From positions 1-64,000 of the forward strand of contig NZ_JAAPBF010000001.1 in the NCBI RefSeq assembly GCF_022695985.1: DNA of 64,000 nucleotides, read 5' to 3'. How positions within the stretch are numbered: the first letter of the stretch is position 1; the number at the start of each line of letters is the position of its first letter. Shown here piece after piece: positions 1 through 8,097 of this stretch. The notes under the pieces were generated by a model. That model made no database searches and was not told where the DNA came from. It saw only the letters and a list, made by a program, of their open reading frames with translations. Both the position numbers and the translations under genes were made by a program. This DNA comes from Streptomyces sp. NP-1717. GTDB lineage: Bacteria > Actinomycetota > Actinomycetes > Streptomycetales > Streptomycetaceae.

Positions 1-1849
1 GACTGACGACACGTCAGGCACAACTCCCCTGCGCGTCCTGCTCGGTTACGCCCGGCCGCACCGGCTCGTACTGTGCGCCACCCTGCTCCTCCTCCTGGCG
101 GCGAGCGGCGCCGGTCTCGTACAGCCGCTCGTGGCGCAGCACGTACTGGACGGACTGGCCGACGGCGACGGCGTCATGGGGCCCGTACTGCTCCTGGCCG
201 CCCTGGTCGTCCTCGGCGCCCTGCTCACCGGGCTCCAGTCCTGGTGGCAGCAGCGCACCTCGGAGCGGGTGGTGCGCCAGATCCGCAAGGACCTGGTGTT
301 CCGGCTGATCCGGCTGCGGGTGCCCGAACTCGACCGCCGCGCGCCGGGCGATCTCATCTCCCGTGTCACCTCCGACAGCACCCTCGTGCAGAACGCCGCG
401 ACCGAGGGCCTGGTGATGGTCGCCAACGGTGTGCTCAGCATCCTGGGGGCCGTGGTCCTGATGGGGCTGGTGCATCTGGGACTGCTCGGAGTGACCGTGG
501 GGGTGCTGCTCGCCGTCACGCTGGTGATGATGCTGATCCTGCCCCGGATCCGTGAGGCGGTCGCCCGTTCGCAGGAGTCGATCGGCGCCGTCGGCGCGGC
601 GCTCGACCGGGCGCTGGGCGCGGCCAGGACCGTGAAGGCCAACGGCGCCGAGGGCCGCGAGACGGCGCGCGCGGGAGAGGCGGTCGACGGCGCGTACCGG
701 GCGGGCCTGGTCGGCGCGCGGTACGTGGCGATGGTGAAGGTGCTGTCCGGCGTCTCCATCCAGGCGGCGTTCCTCGCCGTGCTCGGGGTGGGCGGCGCGC
801 TGGTCGCCTCGGGGAGCCTGGAGGCGTCGGCGCTCATCGCGTTCCTGCTGTACGTGTTCTATCTGGCGAGCCCGATCGGCTCGCTGGTCGCGGGGCTCGG
901 GATGCTCCAGCAGGGGCTCGGCGCCGTGGGGCGTATCGAACAGGTCGGGCGGATGCCGGTCGAGAACGATGTCGACGGCGATGCGGACGGGCCGGGGGGC
1001 GTGGGCCGCTGGGACGGCAAGGACGCGCCGCCGGTCGAGTTCAGGGACGTCCACTTCTCCTACCCGGACCGGTCCCCCGCGCTGCGCGGAGTCTCCTACA
1101 CGGTGCGCGGCGGCACCCAGAGCGCGCTGGTGGGGCTGTCGGGGGCGGGCAAGACCACGATGTTCGCCCTGCTCCAGCGGTTCTACGAGCCCGCGGCCGG
1201 CCGGATCCTGATCGGCGGTGTGGACATCGCGACGCTGCCGCGCGCGGAGGTGCGCCGCCGGATCGCCTATGTGGAGCAGGAGTCGCCCGTCATGGCGGGG
1301 ACGATCGAGGACAACCTCACGTACGCGGCGTCGGACGTGTCGGACGGGGAAGTGGCGGAGGTCCTGCGGCTGACGCGGCTCGACTCACTGATCGAGCGGC
1401 TGCCCGACGGGCTGCGCACGGAGGTCGGCAGCCGGGGCGTCGCACTGTCGGGCGGTGAACGGCAGCGGCTCGCGATCGCGCGCGCCCTGCTGCGCGGTCC
1501 CGAGGTGCTGCTGCTGGACGAGGCGACGGCGCAGCTCGACGCCAGCAACGAGCGGGCGCTGCGGGAGGCGGTCGAGCAGGCGGCGCGGCGCTGCACCGTG
1601 ATCCTCATCGCGCACCGGCTCTCGACGGTGACGGGCGCGGAGCAGATCGTGGTGCTCGAACACGGCCGGGTGCGTGGCACGGGGACGCATGAGGAGCTGG
1701 TCGAGGCCGATGTGCTGTACCGCGAACTCGCCGCGTCCCAGATGCTGGTCGGCGACGACGGCGGCGCGGAGGTCCCGGACGTGGCGGGGGTCCCTGGCGC
1801 GTCCGGTGTCGGCGGGGCGGCCGGGGAGCCGGTGCCGGTGAATCGGTGA
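1..1849 (+). CDS. ABC transporter, fused permease-ATPase (exporter type), 5' partial
   Basis: The frame is open from base 2 through the window edge, so the start lies upstream or just at the edge; about 615 residues are visible. The N-terminal half is a hydrophobic six-helix exporter membrane domain, with the typical intracellular helix segment RAPGDLISRVTSDS. The C-terminal half is a complete nucleotide-binding domain: Walker A GLSGAGKTT, signature LSGGERQRLAIARALL, Walker B VLLLDEAT, and a switch histidine in IAHRLS. This is the half-transporter layout of multidrug or lipid exporters (ABCB/MsbA/BmrA type), acting as a dimer in the membrane. The substrate cannot be told. The C-terminal tail is a Gly/Val/Pro-rich low-complexity extension. 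A perfect hairpin follows the stop. Confidence 0.9.
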   Translation, partial: TDDTSGTTPLRVLLGYARPHRLVLCATLLLLLAASGAGLVQPLVAQHVLDGLADGDGVMGPVLLLAALVVLGALLTGLQSWWQQRTSERVVRQIRKDLVFRLIRLRVPELDRRAPGDLISRVTSDSTLVQNAATEGLVMVANGVLSILGAVVLMGLVHLGLLGVTVGVLLAVTLVMMLILPRIREAVARSQESIGAVGAALDRALGAARTVKANGAEGRETARAGEAVDGAYRAGLVGARYVAMVKVLSGVSIQAAFLAVLGVGGALVASGSLEASALIAFLLYVFYLASPIGSLVAGLGMLQQGLGAVGRIEQVGRMPVENDVDGDADGPGGVGRWDGKDAPPVEFRDVHFSYPDRSPALRGVSYTVRGGTQSALVGLSGAGKTTMFALLQRFYEPAAGRILIGGVDIATLPRAEVRRRIAYVEQESPVMAGTIEDNLTYAASDVSDGEVAEVLRLTRLDSLIERLPDGLRTEVGSRGVALSGGERQRLAIARALLRGPEVLLLDEATAQLDASNERALREAVEQAARRCTVILIAHRLSTVTGAEQIVVLEHGRVRGTGTHEELVEADVLYRELAASQMLVGDDGGAEVPDVAGVPGASGVGGAAGEPVPVNR

Positions 1850-1857
1850 AACGCGGT

Positions 1858-1889
1858 GAGGGCATTCCGCTTCCGAGCGGAATGCCCTC
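1858..1889. terminator. Perfect 14-bp hairpin between convergent genes
   Basis: Arms 1858-1871 and 1876-1889 are perfect complements around a TCCG loop, followed by a T-rich stretch (CTTTCCTC) on the + strand. It sits between the end of the ABC exporter and the end of the oppositely oriented lipase gene and can serve both. Confidence 0.85.
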
Positions 1890-1933
1890 ACTTTCCTCAG
1901 CCGTTCTCAGCGTTCTCGATCAATGCGATCGGT

Positions 1934-2743
1934 TCAGCCGGTAATGGCGTTCAAGGACGCGAGATATCCGTCCCTGTGACCTTCCACATTCGGGTGGTAG
2001 GACTCGTTGAGCTTGTCCCACTCCAGACTCGTCACCCATTCCGAACCGCCCGAGCAGAGCGCGTGCTGGTCGAATGAGGGACGCGGGTCCAGGAAGGTGA
2101 ATCCGGCCTCGGACGCCCGGCTCGCCATAATGTCGTTCAGCACGTCGGCCGCTGAATTCATGGCCGAACGCTCCGCGTCGCTGAGACCGAGGATTCCGCA
2201 GGAACCACCGATCTTGTAGAGGCGCGGGTAGCCCACGACGACGACCTTGGCCGACGGGGCGGCGGCCCGCACCGCGCCGTAGGTCTGCGCGAGCGCGGGA
2301 GACAGAGCGCCCTGTGCGGCCTGCTTCGCGAGCTCGACGCCGGCGATGCAGTCCTCGTCGTCGATCGTCAGGATGCAGTTGGTCAGGACATCGACGAAAC
2401 CGACGTCGTTGCCTCCGACCTGCACCGTTACCAGTGTGGTGTCCGCGGTCAGCTGCGGTATCTGGGTGCTGACGACGTCGGCCGTGGTCGCGCCGGAGCA
2501 GGATGCCTCGACGAAACCGACGGACGGGTGCTGGGCGGCCCAGAGCCGTGGGTAGGTCAGCGGACCGCGCCGGCACGGGTCGTCGGGGTTGTCGTAGGTA
2601 CGCGTACCGGGAGCGACGGCGTAGGAGTCGCCGATGGCCACGTACTTACCGGCCGCCTTCGGGGCCGCGGTCGCAGTGGGGGCGACTGTCGCGGCTACGA
2701 CCATTGCCAGAAGTGCGGCGATGAGTGGTCTTTTTGAGCGCAC
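1934..2743 (-). CDS. Secreted SGNH/GDSL-family lipase or esterase
   Basis: Encodes 269 residues. An ATG exists further upstream (2770), but the GTG at 2743 has GGAGAA six bases before it and directly precedes a Sec signal peptide (MRSKRPLIAALLAMVV..., AXA-type end at TATAAP), so it is preferred. The mature protein opens with block I GDSYA (nucleophile Ser), has block III GGND (oxyanion Gly/Asn) and block V SYHPN, the catalytic His in the usual SxxHPN form. Cysteine pairs in the mature part fit an extracellular enzyme. This matches the secreted Streptomyces GDSL lipases that hydrolyse esters or phospholipids. Substrate range is not readable. Confidence 0.88.
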   Translation of the reverse strand: MRSKRPLIAALLAMVVAATVAPTATAAPKAAGKYVAIGDSYAVAPGTRTYDNPDDPCRRGPLTYPRLWAAQHPSVGFVEASCSGATTADVVSTQIPQLTADTTLVTVQVGGNDVGFVDVLTNCILTIDDEDCIAGVELAKQAAQGALSPALAQTYGAVRAAAPSAKVVVVGYPRLYKIGGSCGILGLSDAERSAMNSAADVLNDIMASRASEAGFTFLDPRPSFDQHALCSGGSEWVTSLEWDKLNESYHPNVEGHRDGYLASLNAITG

Positions 2744-2770
2744 GAATACTTCTCCGATGAGTGGGGTCAT

Positions 2771-2840
2771 GGACTCTATATAAATAGCACCACCTGACAC
2801 CCTGCGGAATACCTCGCCATAAATTATCTGATGGCAATTC
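2771..2840. promoter_or_regulatory. AT-rich divergent promoter region
   Basis: This stretch is far more AT-rich than its surroundings (TATATAAATAG near 2777-2787; ATAAATTAT near 2819-2827) and lies between the divergent lipase and DUF779 genes. GCCAT at 2816-2820 and ATGGC at 2831-2835 form a short inverted repeat around the AT core. Promoter role is inferred from composition and position. Confidence 0.4.
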
Positions 2841-2900
2841 AGGAGGCGCACCGTCAGGTACGCAACCTTCATGCAACGTTGCGTCCGGTTCACTGGCGGA

Positions 2901-3257
2901 ATGAGTCAAGAGGAGACCGCGCGCGTGGAGGTGACGCCCGCCGCCGCCGATCTGATACGGCGACTGCGGGCGGACCACGGACCGCTGATGTTCCACCAGT
3001 CGGGCGGCTGCTGCGACGGCAGCGCGCCCATGTGCTACCCGGACGGCGAGTTCCGTACGGGGAACTCGGACGTACTGCTCCAGTCCCTGGAGGTCGAAGG
3101 CGTCGGGGAGCCGGTGCCGTTCTGGATGTCGGTGAGCCAGTACGAGGCGTGGCGGCACACCCGGTTGATCGTGGACGTCGTGGAGGGACGCGGCAGCGGT
3201 TTCTCACTGGAGGCGCCGGAAGGGGTGCGGTTCCTGATCCGCTCACGGCTGGTCTGA
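2901..3257 (+). CDS. DUF779 family protein
   Basis: 118 residues. It carries the family's Cys-rich core HQSGGCCDGSAPMCYP, which points to a metal- or thiol-based site, and is about the usual length (110-130). Members are often found beside NAD-dependent aldehyde dehydrogenases and are thought to assist aldehyde metabolism; no such gene is next to it here. The start is uncertain: ATG 2901 is used, but GTG 2925 has GAGGAG nine bases upstream and would remove only eight residues. Convergent with the next gene, 11 bases apart. Confidence 0.8.
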   Translation: MSQEETARVEVTPAAADLIRRLRADHGPLMFHQSGGCCDGSAPMCYPDGEFRTGNSDVLLQSLEVEGVGEPVPFWMSVSQYEAWRHTRLIVDVVEGRGSGFSLEAPEGVRFLIRSRLV

Positions 3258-3268
3258 GGCGCCTGTCC

Positions 3269-3463
3269 TCACGGCTGGAGGCTGCTCACCACGTTCGCCG
3301 TGGAATTGATGCCGTCCTGGATCGTGGGGGCCATGCTCGTGCCCGCGAGGAAGAACCCGAGCAGCACGCAGACGATCGCGTGCCCCAGCTTGAGCCCGCC
3401 GTTGCGCACGAAGATCACGGTGAGTAGCAACAGAAGCAGGACCAGAGAGATCGTAATGGCCAT
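3269..3463 (-). CDS. Small two-helix membrane protein
   Basis: 64 residues. ATG 3463 is chosen because GGAGGAGG lies six bases before it; the in-frame TTG at 3469 overlaps that site. Residues 2-19 are almost entirely Ile/Leu/Val and a second hydrophobic helix spans about 26-46 (LGHAIVCVLLGFFLAGTSMAP), so both ends are probably on the same side of the membrane. The polar C-terminal tail reads TIQDGINSTANVVSSLQP. I do not know its function; the composition resembles small conserved Streptomyces membrane proteins. Confidence 0.7.
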   Translation of the reverse strand: MAITISLVLLLLLLTVIFVRNGGLKLGHAIVCVLLGFFLAGTSMAPTIQDGINSTANVVSSLQP

Positions 3464-3564
3464 CGCCAACCTCCTCCGCCGCGCCGGAATTGCGGCATTC
3501 GGCCGCCAGTCTGGCGGAGCGGAGGGGCTGTTCGTGCAACTGGCGTGTAGGCCGTACGGGTTGA

Positions 3565-4419
3565 CTACCGGTCGTTCGCGGTCAGGAAGCGTTCCAGGCC
3601 GGCGAGGTCGTCGGTGTTGATGTGGTCGGCACCGGCGTCGAGCAGCTCGGTCCAGACGGCGTCGCGGGCGGGTCCGGCGAGATCGGGGGTCGCCCAGAAC
3701 CGGACGCGCTGTCCCCGCCGGTGGGCGGTGCGGATGACGCGGTGCAGTTCGTCGCGCTCCGTGGCGGGGAACGGCCCGACTCCCCGCCAGGTGAAGCTCG
3801 TTGTCCAGTTGCTGCTGATGAGCGGGATGAAGGAGGCGCGCGCCGTGCCGCCGAGGTCGTCGAGCCGGCCGTCGTAGAAGGCGTGGCGCACCCGCTGCGC
3901 CTCCATCGGGACGCGGGCGGCGCGGTCACCGGAGATGACGGGGGTGACGGCCCCGTACCGGACCGCGCCGTGGGAGTAGGTGCTCAGCATGGCGCGGTAG
4001 GAGCGCAGTTGGCGGTGGAGTTCCAGATAGGCGGCGGCGCCGTCCGCCTTGATGTCGATCAGCAGTTGCACCGGCCGGTGGTGGCCCCGGTACACGGCCC
4101 CGCCGTTGGCCCTCACCCGGTCGCGCAGCGGGTCGAGGTAGAGCGAGCGGAGGGTACGCGTGGGGTCGAGCGTCTCGGGCTCGTGGGCGACCAGCAACTC
4201 GCCGTCGACCAGGAAGACATCGGCCTCGACGCTGGTGAAGCGGTGTGACAGCGCGTCGTGGAGGGGCCGCTCGTGCAGGTAGTCGTTGTGGGCGTGGGCA
4301 CGGCGCAGCGGCGCGGGGCCGCCACGCTCCGTCGCCTGCGCGTACGAGGGGACGGCGACCGCTCCGGCGAAGGCGGCGGCGATGGTGGTCACCGCTCTGC
4401 GTCGGGTGGTGAGGGCCAT
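3565..4419 (-). CDS. Secreted PI-PLC/glycerophosphodiesterase-like phosphodiesterase
   Basis: 284 residues with a twin-Arg-like N terminus (TTRRRAV) and a hydrophobic stretch ending near SYAQA, so probably exported. The mature start carries AHAHNDYLHERPL, then FTSVEADV and VAHEP, the His/Glu/Asp pattern of the metal-dependent PI-PLC-like TIM-barrel superfamily. LLIDIKADG supplies another conserved strand with acidic residues. The family cleaves glycerophosphodiesters or related phospholipid head groups, giving extracellular phosphate or glycerol scavenging. The exact substrate is inferred only at superfamily level. GGAGG precedes the ATG by four bases. Confidence 0.8.
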   Translation of the reverse strand: MALTTRRRAVTTIAAAFAGAVAVPSYAQATERGGPAPLRRAHAHNDYLHERPLHDALSHRFTSVEADVFLVDGELLVAHEPETLDPTRTLRSLYLDPLRDRVRANGGAVYRGHHRPVQLLIDIKADGAAAYLELHRQLRSYRAMLSTYSHGAVRYGAVTPVISGDRAARVPMEAQRVRHAFYDGRLDDLGGTARASFIPLISSNWTTSFTWRGVGPFPATERDELHRVIRTAHRRGQRVRFWATPDLAGPARDAVWTELLDAGADHINTDDLAGLERFLTANDR

Positions 4420-4541
4420 GATGCCTCCGAGGTCGGTGGGGACGGGGACGGACGACTCGCCGAGTATCCGCCGCCGACCGCCTCAAGGGGCAGGGTCCTA
4501 CGAAGAGTTCGGCCGGCCGACGGCCGGCCGACGGCTGTGAT

Positions 4542-5204
4542 TCAGACGGACTCGGCGATCTCGGGCCAGCGGACCGTGCGGTCGCACCAGCGCTCCAGCA
4601 GCACCCGGTCGTGGCCGACGGCCAGCAGTCCGGCGCCCCGGGCGCTCCGGTACTCCTCGACGACCGTGACCAGCGCGGCCGTGGTGGACGCGTCGAGCAT
4701 CGCGGTCATCTCGTCGCAGACCAGCCAGCGCGGGCGCAGCACCAGCGCGCGGGCCAGACAGGCGCGTTGGAGCTGCCCGTCGCTGACCTCGTGCGGTCTG
4801 CGGCCGAGCAGGTCGTCGGTGAGTCCGACCGTGCTCGCCAGCTCCCCGACCCGGTCCGCGACTTCGTCGCGGCGGCCATTGGCACGCAGGGGTTCGGCGA
4901 TGAGGTCGCGCAGCCGGAGCCGGGGGTCGGCCGACAGCCGGGGCTGCTGGAAGACCACCCCGATCGCGGTACGACGCGCCTTCGGCGCGCCGTGGCGCCA
5001 GCCGGTGACGCGTTCGCCGTCGAGGGTGACGGTGCCCGCGTCGGGCCGGTGCAACAGGGCGGCGACCCGGGCGAGAGTGGACTTGCCGCAGCCGCTCGGC
5101 CCGAGGAGACCGACCGACTCACCGGGGGCGACGGTGACCGACGCTCCCCTGACGACGGGGGCGCCGCGCTCGTAGCCGGCGGTGATCCCGAGGAGTTCAA
5201 GCAT
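4542..5204 (-). CDS. ABC importer ATPase, nickel/peptide type (second ATPase, NikE/OppF position)
   Basis: 220 residues, a single nucleotide-binding domain: Walker A GPSGCGKST, signature VSDGQLQRACLARAL, Walker B RWLVCDEMTA and His switch VGHDR. The Walker B motif has CDEM instead of the usual LDEP, and the signature is SDGQLQ rather than SGGQ. It is the last gene of a five-gene minus-strand operon and overlaps the upstream ATPase by 8 bases. It lacks the C-terminal oligopeptide-type extension of OppF, as NikE does. It would pair with the preceding ATPase to power import. Confidence 0.85.
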   Translation of the reverse strand: MLELLGITAGYERGAPVVRGASVTVAPGESVGLLGPSGCGKSTLARVAALLHRPDAGTVTLDGERVTGWRHGAPKARRTAIGVVFQQPRLSADPRLRLRDLIAEPLRANGRRDEVADRVGELASTVGLTDDLLGRRPHEVSDGQLQRACLARALVLRPRWLVCDEMTAMLDASTTAALVTVVEEYRSARGAGLLAVGHDRVLLERWCDRTVRWPEIAESV

Positions 5205-6198
5205 CGACGCGCTCCTCGGCGTGGTGACAGGCGGCGGACGAGCCGTCGCCGGGTGTCAGGGCGGGCGGATCGGCGCAGATGTCGGTGGCCCGGGTGCAGC
5301 GGGCGGCGAAGGCGCAGCCGTCGGGGAGGTCGCCCAGCTCGGGCGGCATCCCGGGGATGGCGGTGAACGACCGTTCGGGCAGCGCGTCGAGCAGCCCGCG
5401 CGCGTAGGGGTGGCGCGGGCCGCGGCTGCCGAAGAAGTCCGCCGCGGGGCCGAGTTCGACGATCCGGCCCGCGTACATGACGGCGACCCGGTCGGCTATG
5501 CGTTCGGCCGCCGCCAGATCGTGGGTGATCATCAGCAGGGCGCGGCCGTCGTCTGTGTGGCGCCGCAGCTCGTCGGCGGTGCGGTCGACCAGTTCACGGT
5601 CGAGTCCGGTGGTCGGTTCGTCCGCGAGCAGCAGCGGGGCGTCGCCGATGAGCGCGAGTGCGGTCGCGGCGCGCTGTGCGAGGCCGCCGGAGAGTTCGTG
5701 CGGGTAGCGGTCGAGGTGGTCGGCGGGGAAGGCCGCCCGCCCGGCGGCGGTCTCGGCGGCCTCGGTGAGCGCCGGACCCCGGACGCCGGTCAACTCGCGC
5801 AGGACCTCTCCGATTTGGGAGCGGACGGTGCGTACGGGGGTGAGGTGCGCGGCGGGGCTCTGCGGTACGAGGCCGATGCGCCGGCCGCGTACCGTACGGG
5901 CCAGGGTCCGTTCACCGGCGGCGAGCAGATCGGTGGGCGCCGCCGGGTCCGGTCCGGTGAGCAGGGCGGCCCCGGTGGTCTGCGCATTGCCCGGCAGCAG
6001 GCCGAGCAGCGCGGACGCGAGGACCGACTTGCCGCAGCCGCTCTCGCCGACGAGCGCGAGGCACTCGCCCGCGGCGAGGTCGAATGTGGCGTCGGTGACG
6101 GCGGCGATGTGCCGTCCGCCGCGCATCCGGAAGCGGACGCCGAGGCCCCGTACCGAGAGCACGGGAGGGGCGGCCGGCGAGGGCTCGGGCGTGGTCAC
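5197..6198 (-). CDS. ABC importer ATPase, nickel/peptide type (first ATPase, NikD/OppD position)
   Basis: 333 residues from the GTG at 6198, which forms a GTGA overlap with the upstream permease stop. A longer open frame upstream is only the shadow of the permease gene. Motifs: Walker A GESGCGKS, signature ELSGGLAQRAATALAL, Walker B LLLADEPTTGLD, switch ITHDL. The C-terminal region has the oligopeptide/dipeptide extension with spaced cysteines (DGCAFAARCTRATDICAD), known in this family as an Fe-S-like cluster motif. Works with the 4542-5204 ATPase and the two permeases. Confidence 0.88.
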   Translation of the reverse strand: MTTPEPSPAAPPVLSVRGLGVRFRMRGGRHIAAVTDATFDLAAGECLALVGESGCGKSVLASALLGLLPGNAQTTGAALLTGPDPAAPTDLLAAGERTLARTVRGRRIGLVPQSPAAHLTPVRTVRSQIGEVLRELTGVRGPALTEAAETAAGRAAFPADHLDRYPHELSGGLAQRAATALALIGDAPLLLADEPTTGLDRELVDRTADELRRHTDDGRALLMITHDLAAAERIADRVAVMYAGRIVELGPAADFFGSRGPRHPYARGLLDALPERSFTAIPGMPPELGDLPDGCAFAARCTRATDICADPPALTPGDGSSAACHHAEERVDA

Positions 6199-7112
6199 AG
6201 CATCAGCTCCGATCGGCGGCGCGGATTGATCCGTTCCCGCCACACCCCGGCGAGACCGGCGATGGCGAGCGTCGGGACGATCAGGAAGAGACCGGGGAAC
6301 AGCGTCGGCCACCAGTCGCCCGCGAGCAGCGAACCGCGCGCCGTCTGCACCAGATTGCCGAGGCTCGCCTGGTGGCTGGGCAGACCGAGGCCGAGGAAGG
6401 AGAGCGCCGACTCGTGCCACATGGCGTGCGGCACCATCAGCACGGCGGCGAGCCCCGCCTGTGGCAGGACCCCCGGCAGCAGGTGTCGCACGGTGATCCG
6501 CCACCGCGAGGAGCCGCCGGAGACCGCGGCGTCGACGTACGGCCGCGCGCGCAGCGAGAGGACCTCGGAGCGGACGATGCGGGCGGTGGAGAGCCAGTGG
6601 GTCAGGGCGACCGACACGATCACCGGCCAGACGCCGGGCCGGAACATCGCGACGATGAAGATGCCGAGGAGCAGGTGCGGCACCGAGGAGAAGGTGTCGA
6701 CGAGCCGCATCACGACGCGGTCGGTCCAGCCGCCGAAGGCCGCGGCGGCGGCGCCCACGGCCGTGCCGATGACGGTGGCCACGAGGGCGGCGACCAGTCC
6801 GACGAGGAGGGAGACGCGGAGCCCGTACACACAGCGCAGGAGCAGATCGCGGCCGACGTCGTCGGTGCCGAACGGGTGGGCGAGGGACGGTGGCTGGAGT
6901 TTGAGGGCGAGGTCGACGGCCTGTTCGTCGAGCTGGACAACCGGCGGGACGACCAGGACGGCGAGGGCCACGACGGTGACGACGACGGCCGAGGTGAGCG
7001 CGCGGACGTTCCTGGTCGAGCGGCGGCTGCGCCCGCGTGAGCGCCACAGCGGGCCGTCCGCCGCCTTCGGTGCGTTCGGGGGACGGGTGGAGGGCGTGGT
7101 GGTGTCAGCCAT
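6195..7112 (-). CDS. ABC importer permease, nickel/peptide type (NikC/DppC position)
   Basis: 305 residues. After a polar, Arg-rich N terminus (to about residue 38) comes a first helix (ALTSAVVVTVVALAVLVVPP), a periplasmic-side segment containing the family hallmark PFGTDDVGRDLLLRCVYG, and then about five more helices of a BPD-type permease. The EAA-like cytoplasmic loop is around RPYVDAAVSGGSSRWRITVRHLLP. It overlaps the upstream permease by 8 bases and the downstream ATPase by 4, so it is translationally coupled on both sides. Confidence 0.88.
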   Translation of the reverse strand: MADTTTPSTRPPNAPKAADGPLWRSRGRSRRSTRNVRALTSAVVVTVVALAVLVVPPVVQLDEQAVDLALKLQPPSLAHPFGTDDVGRDLLLRCVYGLRVSLLVGLVAALVATVIGTAVGAAAAAFGGWTDRVVMRLVDTFSSVPHLLLGIFIVAMFRPGVWPVIVSVALTHWLSTARIVRSEVLSLRARPYVDAAVSGGSSRWRITVRHLLPGVLPQAGLAAVLMVPHAMWHESALSFLGLGLPSHQASLGNLVQTARGSLLAGDWWPTLFPGLFLIVPTLAIAGLAGVWRERINPRRRSELML

Positions 7113-8097
7113 CGAAGCCCACCCTCGGGTCGGCGAGTCCGTACAGCAGGTCGGAGAGCAGGTTCCCGATGAGGACGGCGGCCGTGGCGAGCACGGTGAG
7201 CGCGGCCAGCAGCGGGAAGTCCACGGAGGTCGCCGCCTCGACGGTGGCCGCCGCGATCCCCGGCCAGCTGAAGACCGTCTCGATGAGGAGCGCGCCGGTG
7301 ATGAGTTCGGGGACGCGGGAGCCGATGAGGGTGAGCATCGGCAGCATGCCGGAGCGCCAGGCGTGACCGATCAGTACGGTGCGTTCGCTCAGCCCGCGGG
7401 CGCGCGCCCCGCGTACGGGGTCCTCCTCCAGCGCGTCGGCGACCCCTTGGCGTACGTAGAGGTAGAACCACGGCATCTGCGAGACGCCGAGTACGGCCGC
7501 GGGCAGCACCAGGTGCGTGGCGACCTGGCCGAAGGTGACGGTGTCGCTGCCGGAGTCGGTGAGCCCGCCGGCCGGCAGGACACCGAGCCGCAGGGCGAAG
7601 AACCAGATGGCGAGGAGTCCGAGCCAGAACGCGGGCGCGGCCTCCAGGGTGTACGCGGCGGAGCTGACGCAGCGGTCGAGCGGGCCGCCGGGGCGCCGTG
7701 CCGCGGCGACACCGAGCGCAGTGCCGAGCAGGATCGCGAGGACGAAGGCGGTGGTGGCCAGGAGCACGGACCAGCCGAGGCGTTCGGTGATCACGTCGGC
7801 GACCGGTCTGCGCATGACGCTGGAGTCGCCGAGGTCGCCGGTGACGGCCGAGGTCAGCCACTCCCACCAGCGTGCGACGAGCGGCCGGTCGACGCCGAGG
7901 TTGGCGCGCAGCTGGTCGAGGGTCTCCTGGGAGGCGGTGAGGCCGGCGGTGCCGGCGTACGCCTTGACGGGGTCGAACGGTGAGGCGGCGGCGACGGCGA
8001 ACACGCCGAAGGTGACGACGAGCAGGACGGGGGCGGCGAACAGCAGCCGCCGCCCCGTCATACGGGCCATCGCCCCCCACGGGAGGCGTCGGTTCAC
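7105..8097 (-). CDS. ABC importer permease, nickel/peptide type (NikB/DppB position)
   Basis: 330 residues from the GTG at 8097, which overlaps the stop of the binding-protein gene as GTGA; the ATG at 8070 is an alternative start nine residues later. It opens with the single TM of the DppB family, followed by FDPVKAYAG and the exposed segment LGVDRPLVARWWEWL, then five helices with the EAA loop DPVRGARARGLSERTVLIGHAWRSG. This is the usual binding-protein-dependent inner membrane permease that pairs with the following gene. Confidence 0.88.
   Translation of the reverse strand: MNRRLPWGAMARMTGRRLLFAAPVLLVVTFGVFAVAAASPFDPVKAYAGTAGLTASQETLDQLRANLGVDRPLVARWWEWLTSAVTGDLGDSSVMRRPVADVITERLGWSVLLATTAFVLAILLGTALGVAAARRPGGPLDRCVSSAAYTLEAAPAFWLGLLAIWFFALRLGVLPAGGLTDSGSDTVTFGQVATHLVLPAAVLGVSQMPWFYLYVRQGVADALEEDPVRGARARGLSERTVLIGHAWRSGMLPMLTLIGSRVPELITGALLIETVFSWPGIAAATVEAATSVDFPLLAALTVLATAAVLIGNLLSDLLYGLADPRVGFDG

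Noticed and set aside
5197-7047. A 616-codon open frame on the minus strand covering an ATPase and part of the permease
   Set aside because: Only the part from GTG 6198 encodes the ATPase. The upstream part is an Arg/Pro/Gly-rich shadow of the permease gene in another frame.
5182-7983. A 933-codon plus-strand open frame
   Set aside because: Antisense to four well-supported transporter genes; Gly/Arg-rich with no motif. Such frames are common in high-GC DNA.
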